Positions 39,060-48,552 are shown, numbered from the stretch's first letter. The stretch: 64,000 nt of DNA from Lysobacteraceae bacterium (GCA_012523465.1 JAAYIK010000013.1:124001-188000); one strand, 5' to 3'. Made by a program: numbers and translations. Notes: a model not told the origin generated them from the letters alone.

Positions 39060-40070
39060 TCAATCCGATCTTTTCTCTTTGGGGGGGTCCTTGCGGGGCG
39101 GGCTGCCCGGCACCCACCAGCGCACGCTGGCGGCCTCGATCTCTTCCGGCGGTAGGTGCCGCGTCTTCCACATCGAGAACAGCACCGAGGCGATGATCAT
39201 GACCGCGGTGACCAGCAGCGCCGCTTCGATGGAAATCACGTCCTCGTCGAACCAGGCATTGACGATCATTTTCCCGCCGACGAAGACCAGGATCAGAGAC
39301 AGCCCGTACTTCAGGTAATGGAACCGGTGGATGATACCCGCCAGCGCGAAGTACATGGCGCGCAGGCCCAGGATGGCGAACACGTTGGAGGTGAAGATGA
39401 TGAACGGGTCAGTGGTGATGGCGAAGATGGCCGGGATGGAATCCAGCGCGAACACCACGTCGGTCAGCTCCACCAGCACCAGCACCACGAACAAGGGCGT
39501 CATGTAGCGGACCCCGTTCTGCACCACGAAGAAGTGGCTGCCGACGAAGCCCTCGGTCATGCGGAAGCGCCGTCGCATGAAGCCGACGATTCGGTTGTTC
39601 TCGATGTCCGGTTCGGCCTCGACCGCGATCAGCATGCGGATGCCGGTGAAGATGAGGAAGGCGCCGAACAGGTAAATCACCCAGTGGAAGGCTTCGATGA
39701 TCGCCGCACCGGCCAGGATCAGGCTGGCCCGCAGCACCAGTGCGCCGAAAATGCCCCAGAACAGCACCCGGTACTGGTACTGTGGCGGGACGGCGAAATG
39801 GGTGAAAATCAGAACGAAGACGAAGATGTTGTCGACACTGAGACTTTTCTCGATCAGATAGCCAGTCAGGAACTGATAGCCTGCAACCTTGCCTTTGAAG
39901 GCGAACACCCCAGCGGCAAAGATCAGCGCAAGCACCACATAGCCCAGGCTCTGCCACAGCGCCTGCCGGATGGTGACGACCTTGTCCTCGCGATGCAGTA
40001 GGCCCAGATCCAGGGCGAGCAGGGCGACGATGAACAGGATGAAACCGGCCCAAAGCCAAAACGTTTCCAT
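39060..40070 (-). CDS. TerC-family integral membrane protein
   Basis: 336 residues from ATG 40070 (METFWLWAGFILFIVALLALDLGLL). About nine membrane spans; acidic TerC motifs include EKSLSVDNIFVFVLIF and ELTDVVFALDSIPAIFAI. The family (Alx, MeeF-like) moves manganese out of the cytoplasm, partly to metalate exported enzymes. Unlike Alx of E. coli, no yybP-ykoY motif is visible in its own leader (40071-40340). It is convergent with the second CNNM gene. Confidence 0.92.
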   Translation of the reverse strand: METFWLWAGFILFIVALLALDLGLLHREDKVVTIRQALWQSLGYVVLALIFAAGVFAFKGKVAGYQFLTGYLIEKSLSVDNIFVFVLIFTHFAVPPQYQYRVLFWGIFGALVLRASLILAGAAIIEAFHWVIYLFGAFLIFTGIRMLIAVEAEPDIENNRIVGFMRRRFRMTEGFVGSHFFVVQNGVRYMTPLFVVLVLVELTDVVFALDSIPAIFAITTDPFIIFTSNVFAILGLRAMYFALAGIIHRFHYLKYGLSLILVFVGGKMIVNAWFDEDVISIEAALLVTAVMIIASVLFSMWKTRHLPPEEIEAASVRWWVPGSPPRKDPPKEKRSD

Positions 40071-40340
40071 ATGTGCTCTCTTGCAGGCTGGTCGAGTGGA
40101 TCTGCCAACGAAACAAGGAAAATCAGAATCTTGGTGCCGATTCTTGCCGCGCTTGCGAGCATTCGCCCCGGATGGCGGAAAGCCGCGGCAGCAAAGGGGC
40201 ACAAATTAGCGGCCGGTTCCAGGCAAGGTCAACCTCGTCCCCGGCTTGCAGTGCGTCCCGCGCCGGGACGAAACAAGACAGGGATAACGGCTCGATTCGC
40301 ACGGGATCGGTTACACTGGCAGTGAAACCAAGGAGGCTTC

Positions 40341-40775
40341 ATGTTGCACGCATACAAACTTGCTGCCTTGCTGGCCCTGTTCGTGTTGCCCGCCGCCGCC
40401 CTTGCCGCAGGCGAGATTGTCATGCACAAGGATCCTTATTGCGGCTGCTGCAGCGCCTGGGCAGAGCACATGCGCAGCCACGGTTTTGCTGTGAAAGAGG
40501 TGGTGACCAACGACATAGCCAGCGTCAAGCTCGCCCATGGGCTGAGCCGCGAGCTGGCGTCCTGCCATACCGCGGTCGTCGATGGCTACATCATCGAAGG
40601 CCACGTGCCGGCAAAAGACGTCAAGCGCCTGCTGGCCGAGCGTCCGGATGTCGCCGGCCTGGCCGTGCCCGGCATGCCGATGGGCTCGCCTGGCATGGAA
40701 GGCCCGGTGCGCCAGCCGTACAACGTCATCGCCTTCATCAAGGACGGCAAGTTGAAGGTTTTTAACCGTCACTGA
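40341..40775 (+). CDS. DUF411 metal-binding periplasmic protein
   Basis: 144 residues with a signal peptide (1-22, ending LAA). The DUF411 motif KDPYCGCCSAWAEHMRSHGF carries the CxCC copper-type site and is followed by RELASCHTAVVDGYIIEGHVP. A Met-rich stretch (PGMPMGSPGM) also suggests metal contact. Family members appear with copper-resistance systems. AAGGAGG precedes the ATG. It lies at the end of the metal-homeostasis block. Confidence 0.92.
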   Translation: MLHAYKLAALLALFVLPAAALAAGEIVMHKDPYCGCCSAWAEHMRSHGFAVKEVVTNDIASVKLAHGLSRELASCHTAVVDGYIIEGHVPAKDVKRLLAERPDVAGLAVPGMPMGSPGMEGPVRQPYNVIAFIKDGKLKVFNRH

Positions 40776-40802
40776 CGGCGGTAAGCCTTGCTGCCGGAGG
40801 GG

Positions 40803-41621
40803 CTATTCCTTGAAGTAGACCATTTGGTGGCTGCTCGCCAGCATGACGCTGTCCGCGCTCCAGATCTCGGCGCTCTGATCGAAGAAGCCCTTACCGTAGT
40901 GCAGGCCTCGGGCCACGCCCAGCACATGGTGGCTGCCCAGCGTTCGCAGCTGCCCCGCGTCGACATGGAAAAACGTCGTCAGCACGACCGTCCCAATCGG
41001 AGCGCGGCGCTGGCGACGCAGGAAAATCCGCGGAAAGAAGGCATCGCAAAGCGAGGCCAGGGAAGGAAAGTCCAGTGCTCGCGGCGGTTGGTCGCGTAGC
41101 CAAACCGTGGTGCGCGACGGATACTCTGCGCCCGGCTGATCATGAGGCCCGCCCTCGACGAAGCGCATCTCGTAACGTTTGGTCCAGACGGCAAACGACA
41201 GCGGCGGCGTGGGCTCGATGGAGTTCGCTGGCGGCACAGCGGGGAATGACGCGTCGGTCGCGCTCCAGGTGTCGCGACGCAGCCCGGTGACCGCGGTGGC
41301 GTAAGCCGCGACCTGTTCGTCCTGCCGCAGCTCCACCAGCCAATGCTGGGTGCTGCGGTTGGTCCGCATGGCGCGGGCGGTGACGGTAAACTCGCCGTCA
41401 GCGACGGGAGCGGCGTAATGCACGGTCTGTGATACTGGCTCGCCCAGACGGGCGGGGTGCTTCATCACGGCATTGAGCAGAGTGGCGGCGATGATCCCGC
41501 CGAAGAGCCCGACCATGTTGGCGTAGGCCGGACTGGTGTGGCCGATGAAGGTGTCATCGCCTGCGGGCGACAGCGCGATTGCTTGATCGAGCGCATGCTG
41601 GGAAGAAACTGAATGCTGCAT
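40803..41621 (-). CDS. Acyl-CoA thioesterase (double hotdog)
   Basis: 272 residues from ATG 41621. The N-terminal hotdog contains YANMVGLFGGIIAATLLNAVMKHPARLGEPVS, and the C-terminal half LCDAFFPRIFLRR with HVLGVARGLHYGKGFFDQSAEIWSADSVMLASSHQMVYF, typical of TesB-like/4HBT_3 thioesterases. It would hydrolyse an acyl-CoA to free acid and CoA. It is divergent from a MarR gene with a perfect palindrome between them. Confidence 0.9.
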   Translation of the reverse strand: MQHSVSSQHALDQAIALSPAGDDTFIGHTSPAYANMVGLFGGIIAATLLNAVMKHPARLGEPVSQTVHYAAPVADGEFTVTARAMRTNRSTQHWLVELRQDEQVAAYATAVTGLRRDTWSATDASFPAVPPANSIEPTPPLSFAVWTKRYEMRFVEGGPHDQPGAEYPSRTTVWLRDQPPRALDFPSLASLCDAFFPRIFLRRQRRAPIGTVVLTTFFHVDAGQLRTLGSHHVLGVARGLHYGKGFFDQSAEIWSADSVMLASSHQMVYFKE

Positions 41622-41712
41622 CTTGTTTCCGTGTGGTTGGGCCGGGGCAAGGGCACGCCGTCGGTACCGCGTGCGACTGTCCCGGTCTGGCCCTCGGGGC
41701 GTGGCTACAAAA

Positions 41713-41726
41713 TTTGCATATGCAAA
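41713..41726. promoter_or_regulatory. MarR operator (perfect 14-bp palindrome)
   Basis: TTTGCATATGCAAA, a perfect dyad 18 bp before the marR ATG and 92 bp before the thioesterase ATG. Its size and AT-rich form are those of MarR-family operators. Confidence 0.75.
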
Positions 41727-41744
41727 CGTTAGGCGAGAGCGAAG

Positions 41745-42188
41745 ATGGCGGTCAGCCCGGCTGGAAAACCCCAGGGCTGTACGCATTACAAGCTGCGGCA
41801 GCTGGTGCGTGAAGTCTCGCATTACTACGATACCGAGATCGGCAAGGCCGGCCTGAAGGGCACTCAGTATGCGCTGATGGGGCATGTGCGCAAGCTCGGG
41901 CCGGTCCGGCTCAGCGATCTAGCGCGGGAGATGCGGCTTGATGCCTCCACCCTGACTCGCAATCTCAAGCCCTTGACCGAAGCCGGCTGGCTGCGCGTGG
42001 AGGTGGGCGCCGACGGCCGCAGCCGGCTTGTCACCATCACCGAAGCAGGACTTGCCAAATACAGCGAGGCGCAGCGTTACTGGAAGCGGGCACAAGAGCG
42101 GATCAACCAGCTGTTCGGCGCCGAGCAAGTCATCGTCCTGCACGAACTCATCGACGAGTTGCTGGCGCGCCTTCCGCAGCGCTCCTGA
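41745..42188 (+). CDS. MarR-family transcriptional regulator
   Basis: 147 residues with a winged helix-turn-helix: TQYALMGHVRKLGPVRLSDLAREMRLDASTLTRNLKPLTEAGWLRVEVGADGRSRLVTITEAG, then dimerisation helices. Its start at ATG 41745 lies directly after the palindromic operator, so it is probably autorepressed and controls the divergent thioesterase gene. MarR proteins usually respond to aromatic or acyl ligands; the ligand is unknown. Confidence 0.92.
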   Translation: MAVSPAGKPQGCTHYKLRQLVREVSHYYDTEIGKAGLKGTQYALMGHVRKLGPVRLSDLAREMRLDASTLTRNLKPLTEAGWLRVEVGADGRSRLVTITEAGLAKYSEAQRYWKRAQERINQLFGAEQVIVLHELIDELLARLPQRS

Positions 42189-42265
42189 ACGGATTCGGCC
42201 TCACCGGCGAACCGTTGCCCCTCGGTCGAGAGCGCCCAGGCTCGGCGGAAGCCGTTCTCGCGCGC

Positions 42266-45200
42266 TCAGTCTCGCCGTCGCTCCTCCAGCGCCAGGGTCG
42301 GCGACCAGCTATCCTTCGCCGCGTGATCACTCTCCCGGCGCCACCGGAACAACCGATCCAGCGCCAGATAAACCACGGGCGTAGTGAACAGCGTCAGCAC
42401 TTGGCTCACCATGAGTCCGCCGACTACCGCCACGCCCAGCGGCTGGCGCAGCTCGGCCCCGGTGCCGAAGGCCAGCATCAGGGGCAAGGCGCCCAGCATG
42501 GCGGCAATGGTGGTCATCAGGATGGGGCGGAATCGGGTCAGGCAGGCCTGGTAAATCGCCTCACGGGGGGCAAGACCAAGACGGCGCTGGGCATCGAGAG
42601 CGAAGTCCACCATCAAGATGCCGTTCTTCTTGACGATGCCGATCAAAAGCACAAGGCCGATCAGTGCCATCACCGAGAAGTCCAGCCCCCACAGCCACAG
42701 TAGCGCCAGCGCGCCGATGCCGGCGGAGGGCAAGGTGGAAAGTATCGTCAACGGGTGCACGAAGCTCTCGTAAAGCACACCCAGGATGATATAGACGCTC
42801 ACCACTGCCGCCAGGATCAGCCACGGTTGGGTCGCCAACGACTCCTGGAAGGCCTGCGCCGCTCCCTGGAAGCTGCCCTGGATGGCCGCGGGCATGCCGA
42901 TCTCGGCTTCCACCCTGGCTACCTGCTGCACCACTTCACCCAGCGACACCCCCGGCGCCAGATTGAAGAAGATGTTCACCGCCGGGAACATGCCCTTGTG
43001 GTTGATCGAAACCGGCCCGCTGGTAGGCGGCAGCACGCGCGCCACCGCCGCCAGTGGCACCATCTCGCCAGTGGCGGGCGAGCGCAGGTGGAGGAACTCC
43101 AGCGCATCAGGGCGGCCGCGCAGGATCGGAGCGATCTCCAGCACGATTTTGTACTGGTTGGTCTCGGTCTGGATCTCGCCGATTTGCCGCTGGCCGAAGG
43201 CGTCGTAGAGCGCCTGACTGATGTCGCGCGCGGCCAGTCCATAGCGCGCGGCGGCGGCGCGGTCGATCTCGATGTTGAGCATGTTGGCGCCCAGCTCCAG
43301 GTCGTGCGAGACGTCGCGCAGCGAGGGCAGCTCGGCCAGGCGCTCGCTCAGGCGTGGCGCCCACTCGGCGAGCAGGGCCGAATCGGGGCTGGTCAGGGCG
43401 TATTGATATTGGGCGCGGGCGCGGGTGGCGCCGATGACGATGTCCTGCGCTGCCTGCAGCGACAGCGTGATCCCCGGCACCTGTGCCAGCTGCGGCCGGA
43501 TGTGGTCTATCCACTCCGACACCGATACGTCCCGCTCCTTGCGGTCCTTGAGGCTGATCCAGAAGCGGCCGCTGGAAAGCTGGCCACCGCCCACCGAGTG
43601 GCTGTAGCTGAGCACCGCCGGATCGGCGGCGATGATGGCCTCTAGCTGCTTGTGCTTGGCCACCATCTCCTCAAAGGAAATGTCCTCGACCGCGGTCGTG
43701 GTGCCGTTGACGAAGGCCGTGTCTTGCAGCGGAAAGAAGCCTTTGGGAATGTACACGTAGCCGGCCACCGCGACGGCGATGGTGAGGGCGAACACGCCCA
43801 ACATCAGCCGCGGGCGATCGAGCGCCCAGCCCAGCGCCCGGCCATAGCTGGCCAGCAGCCGCTCGTTCCAGCCGGGACGCGGGTTTTGGCGCCTGGCGGG
43901 CGCCTTCATGAAGCGCGAGGCCAGCATGGGTCCCAGAGTCAGGGACGCGACCACCGAAAGCAGTATCGCTGCCGTGGTGGTCAACGCGAACTCGCGGAAC
44001 AGCCGGCCGACGATGCCGCCCATGAATAGCAGCGGAATGAAGGCGGCGATCAGTGAGAAGCTGATCGAGATCACGGTGAAGCCGATTTCGGCGGAGCCGG
44101 CGAGCGCCGCCTCGCACCTGGACCTGCCTTGCTCAAGGTGGCGGTGGATGTTTTCCACCACTACGATGGCATCATCGACGATGAAACCGACCGCGATGAT
44201 GAGCGCCACCAATGTCAAATTGTTGAGGCTGAAGCCCAGGGCGTACATGGCAGCGAAGGTGGCGACCAGCGATACTGCCAGCACCGCGCCGACGATGAGG
44301 GTCGCCGGCAGCTGCCGCAGGAACAGCCCCATCACGGCTACCACCAGCAGCGTGGTGGCCAGCAGGGTGAACTCAACCTCTTGCAGCGAGGCGCGAATGG
44401 TGCGGGTGCGGTCGTTGATAACCTGCACCTCCACCGAGGCCGGCATGTTCTCCAGCAGCTTCGGCAGAGCGGCCTTGACCCGGTCCACCGTCGCCACGAC
44501 GTTGGCATCGGGCTGACGACGCACACCCAGGGTTACGCCCAGCTTTCCGTTCTGCCAACCCAGCCGATACTGGTCCTCGGGGCCAAGATAGACCCTAGCT
44601 ACATCGCGGATCCGCACCGGTGCGCCGTCCTGGTACTTGAGGATGACGTCGCCGTAGTCCTCCGGCTCGAGCAGCTGATCGTTGGCGTCCAGCACCGAGA
44701 CGCGGCTGCGTCCCATCAGCATGCCCTTGGGCTGATTGAGGCTGGCAGCCTGCACCGCGGCGCGGATGTCGGCCATGGTGAGACCGAAGGCATGTAGCCG
44801 CTCCGGCGAGGCCTGGATGCGAATGGCCGGGCGGTGGGCGCCGAAGATGTCGACTTCTGCGACGCCCTCGATCTGGCTCATCTGCCGAACAAGCACCGTT
44901 TCCGCCAACTCGCTCAGCTCGGTCAGGGAGAGCAGCTCGGACTGGACGGAAAGAATCAGTATCGCCCAGTCACCCGGATTGACCTTGCGCCAGGTGGGCG
45001 GACTGGGCAGTTCCGAGGGCAGCCGGCCCATGGCGGCGTTGATGGCCGCCTGTACCTCCTGGGCGGCGACGTCGATGTCCTTCTCCAGCGAGAATTGCAG
45101 CGTGATCGAGGTCGAACCCATGGTGCTGCTCGAGGTCATCTCGGACACGCCCGGGATGGCGCTCAGTTCCACTTCCAATGGTGTTGCTACCGCCGAGGCC

Positions 45201-45391
45201 ATGGTCTCGGGGCTGGCGCCGGGCAGACGTGCATCGACGCGAATAGTGGGATAGTCCGCCTCCGGCAGCGACGCCACCGGCAGCAGTGGAAAGGCCACGA
45301 CGCCGAGCAGCAGTACTGCCAACGTCAACAGGGCGGTGGCGACGGGCCGCCGAATGAACCAGGCGGAAAGGCTTGGCTTGGCCGGAGGCAC
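42266..45391 (-). CDS. RND-family efflux pump permease (MdtB/MdtC type)
   Basis: 1041 residues, GTG start one base after the fusion-protein stop (GGAGG upstream). Typical RND features: AWFIRRPVATALLTLAVLLLGVVAF first span, VASLPEADYPTIRVDARLPGASPETMASAVATPLE porter start, LVALIIAVGFIVDDAIVVVENIHRHLE with the proton-relay Asp pair, and SAGIGALALLWLWGLDFSVMALIGLVLLIGIVKKNGILMVDFA. It exports drugs or other amphiphiles using the proton gradient. MdtA usually feeds two pumps (MdtB and MdtC); here only one exists and no outer-membrane channel gene is adjacent. Confidence 0.93.
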   Translation of the reverse strand: MPPAKPSLSAWFIRRPVATALLTLAVLLLGVVAFPLLPVASLPEADYPTIRVDARLPGASPETMASAVATPLEVELSAIPGVSEMTSSSTMGSTSITLQFSLEKDIDVAAQEVQAAINAAMGRLPSELPSPPTWRKVNPGDWAILILSVQSELLSLTELSELAETVLVRQMSQIEGVAEVDIFGAHRPAIRIQASPERLHAFGLTMADIRAAVQAASLNQPKGMLMGRSRVSVLDANDQLLEPEDYGDVILKYQDGAPVRIRDVARVYLGPEDQYRLGWQNGKLGVTLGVRRQPDANVVATVDRVKAALPKLLENMPASVEVQVINDRTRTIRASLQEVEFTLLATTLLVVAVMGLFLRQLPATLIVGAVLAVSLVATFAAMYALGFSLNNLTLVALIIAVGFIVDDAIVVVENIHRHLEQGRSRCEAALAGSAEIGFTVISISFSLIAAFIPLLFMGGIVGRLFREFALTTTAAILLSVVASLTLGPMLASRFMKAPARRQNPRPGWNERLLASYGRALGWALDRPRLMLGVFALTIAVAVAGYVYIPKGFFPLQDTAFVNGTTTAVEDISFEEMVAKHKQLEAIIAADPAVLSYSHSVGGGQLSSGRFWISLKDRKERDVSVSEWIDHIRPQLAQVPGITLSLQAAQDIVIGATRARAQYQYALTSPDSALLAEWAPRLSERLAELPSLRDVSHDLELGANMLNIEIDRAAAARYGLAARDISQALYDAFGQRQIGEIQTETNQYKIVLEIAPILRGRPDALEFLHLRSPATGEMVPLAAVARVLPPTSGPVSINHKGMFPAVNIFFNLAPGVSLGEVVQQVARVEAEIGMPAAIQGSFQGAAQAFQESLATQPWLILAAVVSVYIILGVLYESFVHPLTILSTLPSAGIGALALLWLWGLDFSVMALIGLVLLIGIVKKNGILMVDFALDAQRRLGLAPREAIYQACLTRFRPILMTTIAAMLGALPLMLAFGTGAELRQPLGVAVVGGLMVSQVLTLFTTPVVYLALDRLFRWRRESDHAAKDSWSPTLALEERRRD

Positions 45392-45392
45392 G

Positions 45393-46532
45393 TTAGGCCT
45401 CCGCGCCGGTTGCGGCGATGGGCGTGACCCGCGAGCCCGCCCGGAGACGCGCGTGGCCGTCGATGACCACCACGTCCCCGGCGGCCAGGCCCGCATCGAT
45501 GACGGCCATCTCGTCATCCTCGAATGCCACCTGCACCGGCACCGGTTCGGCTTGGTAGTCCCTGGTGATGCGGAAGACATAGCGGCCTTCGAGGCCATGA
45601 CGCACCGCCACCGCTGGCACGACCAGCGCGCCCTGAGTGGTCCCGGTCTGCAGCTGCACGACCACCGCCTGGCCGGGCCACAGCATGCCGTCGCGATTGG
45701 GAAGCGTGGCCTTAAGGCGAATGGTGCCGGTGGCGCGATCGACCTGGTTGTCGATGGTGGTCAACTGGCCTTCACCAAGCAGGATGCCGCCGACCCGGTC
45801 GTAGACTCTGACAGGGGCCGGGCTGCTTATGGCCCGCAGCTGCGGCAGCAGCGACTGCGACAGCGAGAATACCACCTCGATGGGCTTGATCTGAGTAATG
45901 CTGAACAGCCCCTCCGAGTCGCTGGCGCGTACATAGTTGCCGGCATCGACGCGACGGAAGCCGATCCGACCGCTCACCGGCGAGACGATACGCGTGTAGG
46001 ACAGCTCGACCTCGATCGCAGCCACGGTCGCCTCGCTGGCGGCTCGCATCGCTTCCAGCTGCGCTACCAGCGCTTTTTGTCGATCGTATTCCTGGCGCGA
46101 GACTGCGTTCTGTCTCACCAGCTGGGCGTAGCGTTCGAGATCAAGTCGCGCCGCTTCCAGCTCGGCCTCGACCCGCGCCAGCTCCGCCTGCGCCTGCTTG
46201 AGCGCGGCCTGAATGGCGCGGTCATCGATGCGCGCCAGCAGATCGCCCTTGGCCACCTGCTGACCTTCCTCGAACAGCACCTCGGTGAGTATCCCGTCGA
46301 CTTGCGTGTGCAGTGTCACGCTGTGGATGGGGCGCACGTAGCCGATGGCGTTCACCAGGTGTGGGACATCGCGCTGCTCGACGACGGCCACCGCCACGGG
46401 TATCGCTGCCGGTTGCGCCGTCACGGCGCGCACGGCGTCCTGCTGGCGCCAGAACCCAACCGCGCTGCCCACGCCGATGAGCAGAAAAGCGGCAATCAAT
46501 CCGAGAATGCGGAAGGAAGAAAAGCGTTTCAT
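45393..46532 (-). CDS. RND efflux periplasmic adaptor (membrane fusion protein)
   Basis: 379 residues from ATG 46532 (MKRFSSFRILGLIAAFLLIGVGSAVGFW, N-terminal anchor). Order: barrel-sandwich lipoyl half (VTLHTQVDGILTEVLFEEGQQVAKGDLLARID), coiled-coil hairpin (about residues 100-170), second lipoyl half (YTRIVSPVSGRIGFRRVDAGNYV) and beta-barrel (VVFSLSQSLLPQL). It connects the pump to an outer-membrane channel. It is transcribed just ahead of the permease. Confidence 0.93.
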   Translation of the reverse strand: MKRFSSFRILGLIAAFLLIGVGSAVGFWRQQDAVRAVTAQPAAIPVAVAVVEQRDVPHLVNAIGYVRPIHSVTLHTQVDGILTEVLFEEGQQVAKGDLLARIDDRAIQAALKQAQAELARVEAELEAARLDLERYAQLVRQNAVSRQEYDRQKALVAQLEAMRAASEATVAAIEVELSYTRIVSPVSGRIGFRRVDAGNYVRASDSEGLFSITQIKPIEVVFSLSQSLLPQLRAISSPAPVRVYDRVGGILLGEGQLTTIDNQVDRATGTIRLKATLPNRDGMLWPGQAVVVQLQTGTTQGALVVPAVAVRHGLEGRYVFRITRDYQAEPVPVQVAFEDDEMAVIDAGLAAGDVVVIDGHARLRAGSRVTPIAATGAEA

Positions 46533-46753
46533 GCGAACGAGCAGATCCAGTTCATGCGGTCGCCACAGGCCCGAGCGCGCCCTGTCCACACGGTGGCGGG
46601 GGCGGCGCTTGAGCGTTGATGGTAACAGCAAATTGTTAAATTTCTTTGTGATTTATTGAAGACATTTGAAAAAGCAGATCGTTCACGACCGGCATTGCCG
46701 ATCGCTAAAGGGCCAACGCGACCAGACCGGTGCCGATGACGCAAGGCGCCTTG

Positions 46754-47150
46754 CTAGCCCATGCCGTAGCGCTCGCGCAGCAGCCGGCGGGTGGTGGCGT
46801 TGACGGGGAGCTGGCGCAGTTCCGCCGCTGTCACCCAGCGTGCGTCCAGGGCGTCGTCGCCGGGCCTGGGTTCGCCGGCGAGGTATTCGGCCTCGAGGTC
46901 GATGACCACGTAGTGTCGGAAGCAGTTGCCCTTCTCGTCGCGTTCGAAGACGTCCGCGGATGCGCTCGCCGGTCTCTTCCAGCACTTCACGCTCCGCGGC
47001 TGCCTGCAGCGTCTCGCACCACCGTATCTTGCCGCCAGGAATGGCCCATTCGCCCTGGTTGGGTGAGCGGCCACGCAGCACCAGCAGCACCGCATCGCCA
47101 CGGAATACGACGGCTCCGACGCCCACGTGCGGCAGCATTTTGTTGGCCAT
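46754..47150 (-). pseudogene. NUDIX hydrolase gene with a frameshift
   Basis: The first part, MANKMLPHVGVGAVVFRGDAVLLVLRGRSPNQGEWAIPGG, and a complete Nudix box (GKIRWCETLQAAAEREVLEETG) are in one frame from ATG 47150. The matching second half (ADVFERDEKGNCFRHYVVIDLEAEYL through RWVTAAELRQLP to the stop at 46754) is in another frame, with the break near 46955-46965 in CATCCGCGGACG. Removing one G rejoins the halves, though a few residues then still seem missing relative to relatives. ADP-ribose or nucleotide pyrophosphatase activity would be expected if intact. Confidence 0.78.
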
Positions 47151-47427
47151 GCTACGCTCCTTTTGTCCCAGCAGACGGGTGTACCAGCGCCCATCGCTGG
47201 GCCCATGCTTGCGGGTTTGGCTTGCTATCGAAAAGGTTCCGGATCAGGCCGAGGCGGCCTGGCTTTTGCTGCGGATTGGGATCCGCAGCCAGCACTGGCA
47301 GTCCTGTCCACTGGAGATCGCCTGGCTGCTGATACTGCTTGGCGGCAGCATTTGCCTCTCACGCTGGTGGCGGCACGAGTCTCATCCTGTCATGGCTGCC
47401 GGTTCGCTGGGCCGCCACCAGGGGCTC

Positions 47428-48552
47428 TTAGCGCCAGTGCATCTCCAGCGCGCCGTCCGACGCAAGCTGCGTTTCGGCGCCGAACGGCTGGCTAGCTTTG
47501 CGCAGCCGTGTCGCCAGCCATTCGGCATCGGTCGGGCATGCGCGCCGCAGACGGAACTGCCTGATCTGGAGCGGTGTCATTGCCAGCGCGAGCAGCCGGC
47601 CATCCCTTGGGTCGAGTTCCGGCCAGTAGGCCAGGCACAGATCGCTGCGGAACACTTCGTAGCCGCTAATGCCTTCGTAGTCGTTGATGAAATCGCCGCA
47701 GCCGTACAAGATTAGCCGCTCCCGATGGACTTCCAGTGGGCGAGGGTGGTGCGACGAGTGACCGTGCAGCAAGTCCACCCCGGCATGGTCGATCAGCGCG
47801 TGGGCGAACCGACGGTGCTCGCGCGCAACGGCATAACCCCAGTTGTCGCCCCAGTGGATGGATGCGACCACCAGATCGCCCAAGCGCCTGACGGCATCGA
47901 TCCGGCGAGCGATGCACTCGACGGTCGTAATGGTGAAATCCGGCAGCAGATTGACGCCCGCGTGTCCGGGACTCGCCGTCCAGGTTTCGGGAATGCCGCT
48001 ATCGCGGGCCCCAAACGCGAACACCAGCAGTCGCCCGCCGCTGCACAGCGGAAATACGGCCGGCCGTGCCGCGGCCTCATCGTCCTCGCCGGCTCCAACT
48101 GTCGCAATGCCCGCGCCGTGAAGGCTTGCCAGCGTCTCGCGCAGGCCTGCATACCCCCAGTCGAGCACATGATTGTTAGCGAGCGCACAACAGTTGATGC
48201 CGGCGGCGGCAAGGCAGGGCAGGTTGGCCGGCTGCATGCGGTAGTGGATGCCCTTGCCGGACCAGGGCGCATCGCTCGTGGTGACGGCAGTCTCCAGATT
48301 CACCAGCCGCAGCCACGGCGTGCGCTGCTCGAGCTCCGCCAGCGCATCGCCCCAGACATAGTCGAAGCCTACACCGCGCGGCATCGCGCCTTGCCGTCGT
48401 TCCGCCATGGCGACGTAAGCGCTGGCGTCGTGCACGTACTCTTCGAACAGTCGGGGATCGCTGGGGTGAGGCAGAATCTGGTCGATGCCGCGCCCCAGCA
48501 TCACGTCTCCACACAGGAACAGGCGCACCGCTTCGGCATCCTGGCTACGCAT
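47428..48552 (-). CDS. CapA-family protein (poly-gamma-glutamate-type metallophosphatase fold)
   Basis: 374 residues from ATG 48552 (MRSQDAEAVRLFLCGDVMLGRGID). The metallophosphatase-like CapA/PgsA ligands are visible: GDVMLGRG, NLETAV, ALANNHVLDWG, SIHWGDNWGY and HGHSSHHPRPLEV. No signal peptide or membrane anchor is present, unlike classical CapA. A poly-glutamate capsule is not implied because capBC are absent; family function outside Firmicutes is poorly known. The gap 47151-47427 downstream holds no credible gene. Confidence 0.85.
   Translation of the reverse strand: MRSQDAEAVRLFLCGDVMLGRGIDQILPHPSDPRLFEEYVHDASAYVAMAERRQGAMPRGVGFDYVWGDALAELEQRTPWLRLVNLETAVTTSDAPWSGKGIHYRMQPANLPCLAAAGINCCALANNHVLDWGYAGLRETLASLHGAGIATVGAGEDDEAAARPAVFPLCSGGRLLVFAFGARDSGIPETWTASPGHAGVNLLPDFTITTVECIARRIDAVRRLGDLVVASIHWGDNWGYAVAREHRRFAHALIDHAGVDLLHGHSSHHPRPLEVHRERLILYGCGDFINDYEGISGYEVFRSDLCLAYWPELDPRDGRLLALAMTPLQIRQFRLRRACPTDAEWLATRLRKASQPFGAETQLASDGALEMHWR

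Noticed and set aside
45336-46619. 427-codon plus-strand frame opposite the membrane fusion protein
   Set aside because: Antisense shadow; the minus-strand protein has all fusion-protein domains.
47151-47427. Possible small plus-strand membrane peptide (frame containing EIAWLLILLGGSICL)
   Set aside because: No start with a ribosome site and no continuation; the hydrophobic run is short and likely chance.
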